Shown: positions 17,054 to 25,808 of the stretch, piece after piece | How positions within the stretch are numbered: position 1 is the first letter of the stretch | Layout: each line of letters starts with the position of its first letter | From: Bin80 sp026708685 | GTDB taxonomy: Bacteria; Bacteroidota; Rhodothermia; Rhodothermales; Bin80 | Direction: 5' to 3' | DNA length: 64,000 bases | Assembly: GCA_965200955.1 (NCBI GenBank) | Contig: OZ241742.1 | Span: 744,001-808,000 of the forward strand | Notes under the pieces: model-generated | Seen by the model: only the letters and a program-made list of their open reading frames with translations | The model's database searches: none | What the model was told of the DNA's origin: nothing | Translations under genes and position numbers: made by a program

Positions 17054-19072
17054 TTAGGGGGTATATTTATACATGAAATAGCTTCGATTTGAAGCTTGAA
17101 TTCGTTGAATTTCGATGTTTCTGTCGGATCTTGAACGCACTCGTAGTCCCTCATAACTCATGCCTAGTTCAGATGCAAGTTCATGTCCAGTCTGATACCC
17201 CTGTTGACGCAATTTGTTACGTATACGCGTAAGTCCGTTTTTCATGCCATGCCGCATACGGATTCTCTGAATACTCTTTTTTGTAAACGAATCCCCCCGG
17301 GAATCAAGATGTCCGCGTTGATTTAATTTCCGAGCGACATCAGGATCTGTGTATCCAACTTCAAGCAAAGTTTCAAGTTCGGCCAAAATCTCTGGTGATG
17401 CATCACGGCGCACAACGAATGCACGCGGTAAACGTACCTCAATCGGAGCTAATTCTTGGGTTTGTCCTCCACGTAAACGAATCTTAATCTCCACTTGGCT
17501 ACCGTTTCGGATGAGGGTCACATCTTCAATCAAATATCCCAGAAGACGTTTGCGCTCCTCGTTGCTCGTTGCAACGGCATTCCAGACTTTGCCAAAGTCT
17601 TCGGCAAGTGCAAGAATTTTCTCGTCAAGCTCCTGATCACATAGACTCTTGTGCATCTCAACATGGCTCTCACGTTCATTTACCGCATCTTCATAGGCCT
17701 TCATATTGGATTCCCATTCACCTTCAAGGGTCGCAGCTACGCGCCGATTGGATGGATCTACTTCCATGAAGCGACGACGAGCTAACTCTGTGTGATCGGA
17801 CAATTCGGCAATGCGATTTTGTCTCTGGCGGTCTGCCTCCTCAAAGTCTACACGTAACTGTTCACGAACCCTCAAGGAAAGGGACAAGTTCTCTTGATTG
17901 ATGGCCCCAACAATAAAGCTGCTGACGGCCGCATCTACGGCTTCTCCCCGTACCGACTGACAGGTCAACTTCCTGTGATTACAACGATTCTTTTTGCATA
18001 CATAATACCAGTGCCGCTCCTGATTTTTGGATGAGGTATAGATCACCTGCATTTGATAACCACAGATTCCACACAAGACTCTTGATGAAAGAAGTGCCTG
18101 CCCTGATCGCGGAGACGGCACTCGATCTTTACCTCTCAAAAAATGGAGTCCATTGGCATGGAGTCTCTGCTGATTTTTCATATATTCATCCCAATCAATA
18201 TAGCCTTCATGAGCATCTTGGATACAGACTCTCCATTGCTCCATGGGGAGCTCTACGGTACGGAAAGTTTCGTCAGGTAAACGCTCTCTTCTGCGGCGAC
18301 CGTAGCTGTAACAACCCGCATAACGAGGGCTACGCAAGATTTGTAGAACCCGGCTCGGTGTGGATGGATTCCAATGAATGGATGCTCCGATATTGCGTGC
18401 CGGAAGGTGAATCTTCTGTTGGAGTAGCCATTGATGGACTTTAGATGCAGATTTTAACCTGCGAAAGGATCTAAACACAAGATCAATGGCATCCCGAACA
18501 CGAGGATCTGGATCCTTGACGACCTGATTGGAATCGGTATACACCAATCCTACGGGTAGGGCGAGTTTCAAGGCACCGCGCTGTGCCTTATTGCGCTGTC
18601 CTTGAATCATCCGTTGACGAATTCCCCGTAATTCAAATTCCGATAGCTGTCCTTTGATCCCCAGCAATAACCAGTCGTTGTCATCCGATGCGTCGTAGAC
18701 ACCGTACTCGTCCAGAATGAGGGTATTCGTGATGGATGCGATTTTAAGCAGCTGTTGCCATTCTGCACTATTACGACAGAGACGAGACACCTCAAGACAG
18801 AGTACAATGCCTACTTCTCCGGCGCCAACACGTGCCCGCAAATCTTGGAACCCTGTGCGATGCACACTGGTTGCCCCTGACATGCCTTGATCCTCATCAA
18901 TCACATGGATCTGTTCCATGGTCCATCCCAGATCCATTGCACGGTGACGAAGATCATACTGTCGTCGTTGACTCTCTTTGTTATTGTGAACCTGTTGCAA
19001 AGAGGATTGCCGTATATAGAGACAAGCCTGACGGTTGAGGTGGTGCTGGGTAATCTTGGAAGAATCAATCAT
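17054..19072 (-). CDS. large serine recombinase
   Basis: 672 residues. The N-terminal resolvase domain has the nucleophile context CLYIRQSSLQQ (expected Ser23 or Ser24), then DEDQGMSGAT, GIVLCLEVSRLCRN and the E-helix SEFELRGIRQRMIQG. The following recombinase domain (about 170-310) and a zinc ribbon with Cys pairs (CGICGYQM ... CKKNRCNHRKL, about 335-370) fit large serine integrases. A long coiled-coil stretch (about 400-490) follows, and the tail has an HTH-like segment (YTDPDVARKLNQRGHLDSRG). Its start overlaps the stop of the small ORF upstream. It would catalyse site-specific strand exchange. The target is unknown. Confidence 0.9.
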   Translation of the reverse strand: MIDSSKITQHHLNRQACLYIRQSSLQQVHNNKESQRRQYDLRHRAMDLGWTMEQIHVIDEDQGMSGATSVHRTGFQDLRARVGAGEVGIVLCLEVSRLCRNSAEWQQLLKIASITNTLILDEYGVYDASDDNDWLLLGIKGQLSEFELRGIRQRMIQGQRNKAQRGALKLALPVGLVYTDSNQVVKDPDPRVRDAIDLVFRSFRRLKSASKVHQWLLQQKIHLPARNIGASIHWNPSTPSRVLQILRSPRYAGCYSYGRRRRERLPDETFRTVELPMEQWRVCIQDAHEGYIDWDEYMKNQQRLHANGLHFLRGKDRVPSPRSGQALLSSRVLCGICGYQMQVIYTSSKNQERHWYYVCKKNRCNHRKLTCQSVRGEAVDAAVSSFIVGAINQENLSLSLRVREQLRVDFEEADRQRQNRIAELSDHTELARRRFMEVDPSNRRVAATLEGEWESNMKAYEDAVNERESHVEMHKSLCDQELDEKILALAEDFGKVWNAVATSNEERKRLLGYLIEDVTLIRNGSQVEIKIRLRGGQTQELAPIEVRLPRAFVVRRDASPEILAELETLLEVGYTDPDVARKLNQRGHLDSRGDSFTKKSIQRIRMRHGMKNGLTRIRNKLRQQGYQTGHELASELGMSYEGLRVRSRSDRNIEIQRIQASNRSYFMYKYTP

Positions 19073-19319
19073 GATGACGAAGGTTGTGGTGAAGGAAACA
19101 GCAGGTCATGGATGCAGCCTGATAGAGAAGTTCATCTGACGGGTCCAGATGAGCCGGTACTCCACCCCGTGAAACAGAGCGTTGCATCGGGGCAGTACGT
19201 TGTACAGCCCGTAACAATCCGTGATGAAGCAGGAGGGAAATTGCATGACTCTGTTGCCCCCTAAGCCAAGCATCACGCCAGAGGTGATAGCGGTAAATTC
19301 CCTGACCATCTAGATCCAT
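19065..19319 (-). CDS. small ORF between HTH and recombinase genes
   Basis: 84 residues starting MDLDGQGIYRYHLWRDAWL, basic and His-rich at the end. It lies 13 bases after the HTH stop and overlaps the recombinase ATG by 8 bases, the spacing expected of a real, coupled middle gene. Another frame over the same bases (19106-19309, starting MVREFTAITSG) is also open, so the true product is not certain. No function recognised. Confidence 0.45.
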   Translation of the reverse strand: MDLDGQGIYRYHLWRDAWLRGQQSHAISLLLHHGLLRAVQRTAPMQRSVSRGGVPAHLDPSDELLYQAASMTCCFLHHNLRHHD

Positions 19320-19332
19320 GTCATCAGATTCG

Positions 19333-19773
19333 TCAGGCGTTTTTTTTTGACAGAGCCCGTTGAAGCCCTGTGAAATGAATGGATACCTTGAAGTAGTCAT
19401 TGACCAAATCAGTAAGATCACGGATACTCGTCGGTCCATGTTCAATCCGATAATTCCGTGCAAATTCCACCATCTCAGGTGTAATCTTGTGGGGACCCTG
19501 CGGTCCGCGTTTCGCGGGAATCAAGGCTTGTAATCCCCCACTTATATACGCACGTCTCAGGCGCGTGTAGGTAGAAACGGACATTCCGAATTGAGCGGAG
19601 AGTTCTTTGATCGGCGTGTGTTTTGAATACGCACGAATCATCTCGTATCGAACTTGGAGAAGATCCCGAGCATCAAAGAAAGAGCTGTCGGAAAAAAGGG
19701 GATCCGTCACCCTCTCTGGTCGCGAATTGAGCGTTCCAGAGGCGCGAAGATATTCAATCTTTTTGTCGTTCAT
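19333..19773 (-). CDS. helix-turn-helix protein of recombinase cassette
   Basis: 146 residues from MNDKKIEYLRASGTLNSRP (the frame runs further upstream to 19926, but that part is low-complexity and lacks homology). It contains DLLQVRYEMIRAYSKHTPI, a transposase-type HTH (KELSAQFGMSVSTYTRLRRA), the linker AKRGPQGPHKITPEMVEFAR and a second HTH-like half (TSIRDLTDLVNDYFKVSIHF). Proteins of this form are regularly encoded just upstream of the same recombinase family, and probably bind the cassette ends or act as a regulator. Confidence 0.75.
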   Translation of the reverse strand: MNDKKIEYLRASGTLNSRPERVTDPLFSDSSFFDARDLLQVRYEMIRAYSKHTPIKELSAQFGMSVSTYTRLRRAYISGGLQALIPAKRGPQGPHKITPEMVEFARNYRIEHGPTSIRDLTDLVNDYFKVSIHFTGLQRALSKKNA

Positions 19774-19912
19774 GAAAGGATTGTTTATGATTAAAATATA
19801 ATATACAAAAATAAATCCACTTCCACCACATTTTTTGGAAAATATTCTAAAAAACCGCTCATTAAGCCTATATTCCCAAGAATGTTGAATAATTAATGAG
19901 CATAATGTTGAT

Positions 19913-20299
19913 TTATTTATGAGCATCTAAAAGAACATCTAACAACGACCGCAGCTCCATGAGGTCATCTATTCTAAACAGAGCACGACCCGATGAAACA
20001 CGGTCAAAATCGTCAACCTCACGAAGGTTGGTCCAGTCTCTGGGAAAACGGCGATGACCGTCTTTGCCTACAATACAGCGGATCAACTGCGATTTTTTGG
20101 AGAGAAGTGAGCCCTGGATGGGAAAAATCCGGCCCGACCAAGGATGAAAAGGATGGGTGACTTTAATGCAACAGGGAGGATCCGTTCGACAGAACTCTGG
20201 AGGAGAGACGGTACCGACCTCTGCTTGACATTGATCCAGATGTTTTGCATCTGGAGATGTACAATATATAAATTTAGAAACGAATTCTGCACTTACTAA
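19913..20299 (-). CDS. DUF5372-like protein, start codon unclear
   Basis: An open frame with no ATG, GTG or TTG at its beginning. It contains IKVTHPFHPWSGRIFPIQG, then GKDGHRRFPRDWTNLREVDD, then SSGRALFRIDDLMELRSLLD, ending DAHK-stop at 19913. The HPFHPxSG opening, the xxPxxWT centre and the SxGRxxFRxxDL end match DUF5372 proteins that precede HTH/recombinase pairs. Translation could begin at a non-standard codon, or the 5' end may be lost or frameshifted. Coordinates give the stop-to-stop span. The protein core begins near 20167. Confidence 0.6.
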   Translation of the reverse strand, partial: LVSAEFVSKFIYCTSPDAKHLDQCQAEVGTVSPPEFCRTDPPCCIKVTHPFHPWSGRIFPIQGSLLSKKSQLIRCIVGKDGHRRFPRDWTNLREVDDFDRVSSGRALFRIDDLMELRSLLDVLLDAHK

Positions 20300-20788
20300 C
20301 TACACTTTCAGATATCGTCAACAGGGGACACGATGAAATTCACATGCTTCTTTCAATACCAAGAGGATCTGTTGGAGATGGAATAACTATCCACAATTTT
20401 ATCAGGGCTTTACCTATACCATTAATCACTTACAACATTGGGCAGGTTAATTCAATTGGAAATATCGTTTATCAAGCGGAAGAATCTATAGAATTACCTC
20501 TAAGACAAGCAGTTTTATGTTTCATGGAGTAGGTGTGATATTAGCTACGCACGGATGGAACCAAAGGATTTGCAAGAGAGAACGCAATCCATCGAAAACG
20601 ATCAGAGTTTAATCACCAGTATCATGGTTTATCGCACCAACTTGTCCTTTGACAAACTGAATTCCATGTTTCTGGCGATGGAAACTATCGGGGCTAAGGA
20701 AGTGCTTAAGTGCGATCTCACCGACAAAGTCACTGACTTTCGCTTGCCGAACATGATGCCGATTGTTTCGCTTGTATTCCAGCGGTAA
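20259..20788 (+). pseudogene. decayed ClpP-fold serine protease-like gene
   Basis: Pieces of one protein lie in successive frames: YINLETNSALTN (from 20259), LSDIVNRGHDEIHMLLSIPR through NIGQVNSIGNIVYQAEE (frame of 20344), SFMFHGVGV (frame of 20511), and ARMEPKDLQERTQSIENDQ through MMPIVSLVFQR (frame of 20555, stop 20788). Read together they match a ClpP/SDH-fold protease of about 180 residues, with Ser in NSIGN and His in FHG as nucleophile and base. At least three frameshifts make it non-functional. The 5' end is cut where the recombinase module begins. Confidence 0.72.
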
Positions 20789-22072
20789 AGCATCATTATC
20801 GCTAATTTCAGATGGAGTCCCATCGGGGTTAAAATATAGCATTTGTCTAAGAGTAGATGGAAGTAATTTGCACAATAATACGGGAAATTTAATTAAATGT
20901 TTGGGGCTTCCATTTTTTAAGTGGGAGAAGCACAAAAAGGAGGGTAAACGATCGGGAAGAAAATGAGGTTCATAAAGGATAGATCAAGTATATTAGTTGT
21001 TTGACAACCAACCATCAAATCTTTTTATTATGGCCTTAAAAATCACAAATATAAACGACCTTCTTGGGTTAGGATCTCCTTGGGGTATTCGGAGATTGAG
21101 CAAGATCGCACCCATCGCACGGCGAAGATCCATGTAACGCTTCCCTGCTACCCAGCTCTGCTGTCCAAAGTGTGGTAAGAAGTGTCTCGGTTACGATCAT
21201 CGCAAGCGTACATGGCGACACACGAAGATTTGCGATTATCGTACAGTCGTTGTGGCGAATGTCCCTCGTGTCCACTGTCCAGAACATGGAGTGATAACGA
21301 TTTCAGTGCCTTGGGCAGATGCACAGGTGCAATACACGAGGCAATTTGAGGCCCATGTGATTGACTTGTTGCATGATGCAACCAGTCATCATGCGGTGGC
21401 GAAGCGTATGGGGGTGAGTTGGACGATGATCTCCAACATCGTGGACCGTGCAGTGGAGCGTGGAATCGCCCGCAAAGAGCAGGAGAAAGTGGAGCATATC
21501 TGCGTCGATGAGATTGCTTCCAAGAAAGGGCATAACTATGTGACGATCGTGTCGGATCCAGTGCGGGGCAAAGTGCTCCATGTGGCTCAGGGGCGCAAAA
21601 TAAAGAGTTTAGTGTCCTATTATAATACATGTTCAACCGAGCAACTCCATGCCCTCAAGAGCGTGAGTATGGATATGTGGCCTGCTTATATTCGTGCGAC
21701 CCAATCATGCGTGCCTAATGCAGATCAAAAGATTGCATATGATCATTTTCATGTGACCAAATACATCATAGATGGAGTCGATACCGTTCGTAAACAAGAG
21801 CATGCAATCTTGAAGAAAGACAGCATATTGGATCTGGGTGGAACCAAGTATGACTGGTTAACCAACCGTGAGAATATGTCGGCAAAACAAAAGAAACGGT
21901 TCGATCGGTTAAAAACAAGCTCGTTGAAAACAGCCCGTGCTTGGGCAATGAAAGAAATGAACAAGAAGCTGTGGAACTACAGGAATCGGCCCCCCCTAGC
22001 ATGCAAAGGTTGGAAGTGCTGGTTGGGACGGCTTGATTGAAGTCGGTTGGATCCTATGAGAAAGGTCTCTAA

Positions 22073-22097
22073 GGGCATGTTCGAAAATAACTTTCTC
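22073..22097 (+). repeat. left terminal inverted repeat of IS
   Basis: Starts GGGCATGT and contains AAATAACTTTC, pairing with the right end. Target duplication TAA is immediately outside. Confidence 0.85.
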
Positions 22098-22355
22098 ATC
22101 TAAGTCAATTACAATCCTATTTTTAAATTTTTATATTTCTACATTCTTGCTTCATTCAGTTGAATTCATTCATTTAAGTTGAAGAGTAGATCTTTCTCTA
22201 CTTCGCCGTTTATCGCTCCATATCTTATTCTACACCTTTTAGATTCTTGCCTGCTGGCAGGTCTGGCCCCCTATACGATCATTATTGGACCGTAATGAAT
22301 CTTATATTTGATTTGGCAGTTATATTATTTTCTAATCATAACTTTGACTTTTATC

Positions 22356-24047
22356 ATGAATGCTCCCCGATTTACCTCCGACTCGTTGGCTCAGGTCTTG
22401 CAACGCAAAGGCATCGCCACCCTATCCGAATTATCCTCTGAATTTGGCGATTGTTCCTCCCGTACACTGTATCGAAAACTCAACGAGTTAGATTACCTGT
22501 CCAGCTATTCTCACCGTGGAATGTATTATACACTGCGGACCATTCCAGATTTTGATGCCCACGGACTTTGGTTTTACAATGACATTGGATTCTCCCATCA
22601 TGGCACCCTGTCCAATACCTTGAAAGAGTTGGTTGCGTCTTCTCCATTAGGCTATCGCAGTGCTGAGCTTGATATGCTCCTGAAGGTTCGTACGGCAAAC
22701 GCATTGGGCAAACTGGTCCATGACCAACAACTCCATCGGATCTGCTTTCAGGGAAAACAGATCTACTGCTCACCAGATCCTGTTCATTACAAACGACAGC
22801 TGAATACGCGTAGGATGCAATTTCAAGACAAGAGTCTGCCTGCATCCATGGAAGCAGATCTGACCAAATCAAGGATCATCGCATTATTTTGCAGCTTGCT
22901 TCATGAAAAACATCGTCGCCTGTTTGCAGGAATGCTTTCTGAATTATGGGGATATGGAGGTGATCTGCGTGTTGAGCGATTGCTGGGAATCAGTCGCAAG
23001 ACCGTACACAGGGGGCGCAAAGAACTGCATTCAGGTCATCTTGACCCCGATCGCATTCGAAAAATGGGTGGAGGGAGGCCTACGATTGAAAAAAACGACG
23101 GGTATATCCAGCGGTTAGAAGAACTGATGGAATTTGAAACCGCCGGTAGCCCGATGGGTGAAGGCTTGTTTTGGACCTATCGTTCCCCACGCAAGATCGC
23201 TGCACAGTTACGCAAAGAAGGATATGAGGTGAGTGCTTCAACCGTGAGAAAAACCTTACGTCGTCTTGGTTATTCTGTACGCAAGAACCGTAAATGTCTG
23301 AGTCGTCCCTCTCCACCTGGACGAAATCAGCAATTCCAAATCATCTTTGCATTGATTCTCTATTGTCAAGTCAACGAAATTCCGTTGATTTGCGTGGATA
23401 CAAAAAAGAAAGAACTCATCGGATGGTTCATCAATGCAGGGGGAAACTGGTCCAAAAAGTCCATATCTGTCAATGATCATGACTTTCTCTCCTACGCCGA
23501 GGGAAAAGCCGTCCCTTACGGAATCTACGATCTGAACGCTCACCGTGGATCCATCTATATTGGAGATTCCAAAGATACCCCAGAGTTCGCGGTAGATTGC
23601 ATTGCCAAGTGGTTCTCTACCGAGGGAAAAACCCGGTATCCGAATGCCCATCGGTTGGTCATCTTAGCCGACTGTGGTGGATCCAATAGCAACCGAGCAA
23701 AAGCATGGAAGTATTTTCTACAAAAAAAGATTTGTGATCCGTTTCAAGTGCAGGTAACCGTAGCACATTATCCCTCGGGTTCAAGCAAGTGGAATCCGAT
23801 TGAACATCGCTTATTTAGTGCAATCAGCCAAAACTGGCGAGGGCGCCCACTTGACTCTTTTGAGACCATGATGAATTATATCATCACCACTACCGATAAG
23901 TCAGGGCTCAAAGTAGATGCAGTCCGAATCACCAAACAGTATGAAACGGGAATCAAGATCAGCAAACAACAGATGAAGAATCTGAACCTTGTTTTCGGAA
24001 AAGAGCTACCCCAGTGGAACTATGATATTTATCCCACAAAGGCGTAA
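22356..24047 (+). CDS. ISAzo13-family transposase with N-terminal winged-helix extension
   Basis: 563 residues from MNAPRFTSDSLAQVLQ (the frame is open from 22308). The C-terminal two-thirds is a DDE transposase: GGGRPTIEKNDG, KIAAQLRKEGYEVSASTV (HTH), first Asp in LICVDTKKKELIGWF, second in LVILADCGGSNSNR, and Glu in WNPIEHRLFSAISQNWRG. The first about 150 residues form an extra domain with a winged-helix look (TLSELSSEFGDCSSRTLYRK, then SSYSHRGMYYTL). Such a domain is usually a separate protein, so this may be a fusion used for DNA or host-factor binding. All catalytic residues are present. Confidence 0.88.
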   Translation: MNAPRFTSDSLAQVLQRKGIATLSELSSEFGDCSSRTLYRKLNELDYLSSYSHRGMYYTLRTIPDFDAHGLWFYNDIGFSHHGTLSNTLKELVASSPLGYRSAELDMLLKVRTANALGKLVHDQQLHRICFQGKQIYCSPDPVHYKRQLNTRRMQFQDKSLPASMEADLTKSRIIALFCSLLHEKHRRLFAGMLSELWGYGGDLRVERLLGISRKTVHRGRKELHSGHLDPDRIRKMGGGRPTIEKNDGYIQRLEELMEFETAGSPMGEGLFWTYRSPRKIAAQLRKEGYEVSASTVRKTLRRLGYSVRKNRKCLSRPSPPGRNQQFQIIFALILYCQVNEIPLICVDTKKKELIGWFINAGGNWSKKSISVNDHDFLSYAEGKAVPYGIYDLNAHRGSIYIGDSKDTPEFAVDCIAKWFSTEGKTRYPNAHRLVILADCGGSNSNRAKAWKYFLQKKICDPFQVQVTVAHYPSGSSKWNPIEHRLFSAISQNWRGRPLDSFETMMNYIITTTDKSGLKVDAVRITKQYETGIKISKQQMKNLNLVFGKELPQWNYDIYPTKA

Positions 24048-24084
24048 ATTGGAAAAATCCACAAGATTGTTTTTAAGGAAAGAT

Positions 24085-24109
24085 GGGAAAGTTATTTCTG
24101 CACATGCCC
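24085..24109 (-). repeat. right terminal inverted repeat of IS
   Basis: Read on the minus strand it begins GGGCATGT and shares AAATAACTTTC with the left end. TAA follows outside. Confidence 0.85.
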
Positions 24110-24382
24110 TAAGACCATCAAAAATCATCTCTGGGGAATTATGAATGCCATCCTTCTCAATGTGAGTAATGGCCCAGCAGAAAGCATGAATAGTCGGATT
24201 AAAGCGATCAAAGTTCGTGCACGAGGATTCCTAAATCAAGAACTGTTTGCGAATGCAATTTACTTCCATCTGAGTGGTCTGGATTTATATCCAGTAGGCC
24301 ATCAGAATCGGTAAACCCAGTGAAAAAGCGGAAGAACCGTTATAATTAGATACACAAGTTAACTACCCAGATATAGCCATCA

Positions 24383-25507
24383 TTATTCAAATTGAGTGTC
24401 TTCCAATTGACGCGTCAAGAGTTCATGACGTTCAGTTTCAGATCTGTTCACAAATTGAAGTATCTCTTTTAATCTAATATTTGCATTGTCATTATGATTT
24501 AAACATAATAACTGCTTTGCATCTTGCTCCGAAAGTAGACCTTTTAAGATAGCACCGTAAACGATTAGATTGATCCATTCAAGTCTTTCTGGTTCAATTT
24601 TTTGAGGCTCCTCTTTGCGCCATCCTTTTTTTCCTAATAAAATAAACCATCTCCTATAAGTATTAGTGTTAATGATACCTAATTCATGTAACCGATATAG
24701 GAGTGCTTGGATACTCATCTTATAGCGACTTTTTAAGACAAGCATTTCTTGGAGAGAAATAAAATTTCTATACCTGCCCACATCTTGAATTAACGATTCA
24801 TCAGGGACAAGAAAAGCTGCTCCAAAACGAAAAGCAGCCTTCTCAGGATCAACATCACCTACAAGTTTCAAAACTATATGTCCTAGTTCATGAGCAAGAT
24901 TAAGCCGTTGTCGTTCACCTGAAATTCCACGCCTCGTAACAACTCCGAAGGATACAGGAGTTTCCTTGTTATTAACCACTTTGAGAGAAAGACCATCAAA
25001 ACCATCTGGTGCGTCGATTTCTATTACATGAATCCGTTTATTTTCTAATAAGGCCACCATACTTGGAATAGGATCACTACCTAGATTCCAATGTTCACGT
25101 AATTTTTCAGCAGCTGTCTCTGATTCCTCTATAGATTTTACGGGAATTGGTTCAATTATTGGCTCGTCTAAATCAAGTTTCCCAAGTTTATCTAACAGAC
25201 ATATTCTCTTTTCCAAGGCAAAACATGACATGTTTTCTATTTGATGTTGTTCGTGTTTTCGTAACCGTGATCGTTTACGATACCCTATAGTCTCAACATC
25301 TAACATAGGAATGTGAGTTAAAGATGTAATACTCACATCAAGGGTTTCAGCCATTTTCACAAGAACGACCTCTGATGGATTTGATGCCCCACGCTCATAT
25401 TTTGAGAGTGATTGTTTGGTCACCAGATTTCCCATCGCACTTGCGAGTGCATCAAGGGACATGCCCTGTGCAATTCGAATTTGCCTTAGTCTTTTGCCAA
25501 TGAGCAT
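24383..25507 (-). CDS. XRE-family HTH plus ImmA/IrrE metallopeptidase
   Basis: 374 residues. The N-terminal Cro/C1 HTH (KRLRQIRIAQGMSLDALASA, about 5-60, with SLSKYERGASNPSE) is followed by a zinc peptidase domain with HExxH in LNLAHELGHIVLKL near residue 205. Such HTH-ImmA proteins cleave or sense a partner repressor, or act as antitoxins. It is divergent from the CBASS operon across about 300 bases and the nearest regulator-like gene, so control of that operon is plausible but not shown. Confidence 0.88.
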   Translation of the reverse strand: MLIGKRLRQIRIAQGMSLDALASAMGNLVTKQSLSKYERGASNPSEVVLVKMAETLDVSITSLTHIPMLDVETIGYRKRSRLRKHEQHQIENMSCFALEKRICLLDKLGKLDLDEPIIEPIPVKSIEESETAAEKLREHWNLGSDPIPSMVALLENKRIHVIEIDAPDGFDGLSLKVVNNKETPVSFGVVTRRGISGERQRLNLAHELGHIVLKLVGDVDPEKAAFRFGAAFLVPDESLIQDVGRYRNFISLQEMLVLKSRYKMSIQALLYRLHELGIINTNTYRRWFILLGKKGWRKEEPQKIEPERLEWINLIVYGAILKGLLSEQDAKQLLCLNHNDNANIRLKEILQFVNRSETERHELLTRQLEDTQFE

Positions 25508-25808
25508 TGATTAAGTGTGAATTAAATGTGAAATTTTAGTTGACATCTTCATTAAAAATGATGAAACCTGTCAACCATGCTCGCGTTAGAGGTAATATGA
25601 TTTCACGGTATACTTGTATCAAGATCATGTTCCAGAGAAATACTGACACTGGCCAAGGCATTGTTAAACACTCGTATACCGTGAATGATTACGTAGCCAG
25701 ATACGTTTCATTATAGTTACCCACTGAGAGATGTTTTTTTCGGTTCTGCTGAAACCTAACTGGCATAACATTAACGGAGACGTATGTCTCCATAAATGAG
25801 GAAATCAT
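25508..25808. promoter_or_regulatory. divergent promoter region of CBASS and ImmA genes
   Basis: 301 A+T-rich bases between two divergent starts. It carries the perfect inverted pair TTCACGGTATAC (25602-25613) and GTATACCGTGAA (25674-25685), 60 bases apart. These look like paired operator half-sites or a DNA-loop arrangement. A Shine-Dalgarno-like GAGG at 25798-25801 precedes the CBASS ATG at 25809. Confidence 0.6.
25602..25685. repeat. 12-bp perfect inverted repeat upstream of CBASS
   Basis: Arms TTCACGGTATAC and GTATACCGTGAA. Twelve of twelve bases pair with a 60-base spacer, which is unlikely by chance in such a short region. Candidate operator for the XRE/ImmA protein. Confidence 0.6.

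Larger units (their letters stand above)
17054..20299 (-). mobile_element. serine-recombinase module (four ORFs)
   Basis: Four tightly packed minus-strand frames: DUF5372-like protein, HTH protein, small ORF and large serine recombinase. This gene order (DUF5372, HTH with GPQGPHK, recombinase) is a recurring cassette in many bacteria and behaves as a mobile or DNA-rearranging unit. Ends are not defined: no flanking direct repeat was seen. Its upstream end overlaps the decayed ClpP-like gene on the other strand. Confidence 0.6.
22073..24109 (+). mobile_element. ISAzo13/IS630-like insertion sequence
   Basis: Bounded by imperfect 25-bp terminal inverted repeats, GGGCATGTTCGAAAATAACT... on the left and GGGCATGTGCAGAAATAACT... 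(reverse complement) on the right, 21 of 25 identical. The flanking sequence TAA is duplicated at 22070-22072 and 24110-24112. Removing the element and one copy restores the ISL3 transposase frame, which is direct evidence for a recent insertion. It has one transposase gene and appears complete. Confidence 0.9.
21030..24314 (+). pseudogene. ISL3-family transposase, frameshifted and split by an IS
   Basis: N-terminal part from MALKITNINDLLGLGSPWG at 21030, then in another frame EIEQDRTHRTAKIHVTLP, then the zinc-finger region CCPKCGKKCLGYDHRKRTW in the frame of 21252. The DDE core follows (ICVDEIASKKGHNYVTIV, VSMDMWPAYIRATQ, IAYDHFHVTKYI). After an in-frame TGA at 22038 the reading frame continues SRLDPMRKVSK to 22072, is interrupted by a 2,037-bp IS, and resumes TIKNHLWGIMNAILLNVSNG at 24113, ending YPVGHQNR. 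The reconstructed tail is typical ISL3 (AESMNSRIKAIKVRARGF). A right-end candidate, GGTTCTTCCGCTTTTTCACT in reverse orientation, lies at 24319-24338. No matching left end was found. Confidence 0.85.

Noticed and set aside
18031..18444. Open frame of 137 codons on the plus strand inside the recombinase gene
   Set aside because: It is the complement of the recombinase coding region and has no motif.
20083..20292. 70-codon minus-strand ORF over the DUF5372 region
   Set aside because: It has an ATG but its translation lacks the conserved HPFHP/SGR blocks, which are in another frame.
20967..20990. GGTTC at the possible left end of the ISL3 element
   Set aside because: Only five bases agree with the right end and the flanking 8-mers differ, so it is not accepted as the terminal repeat.
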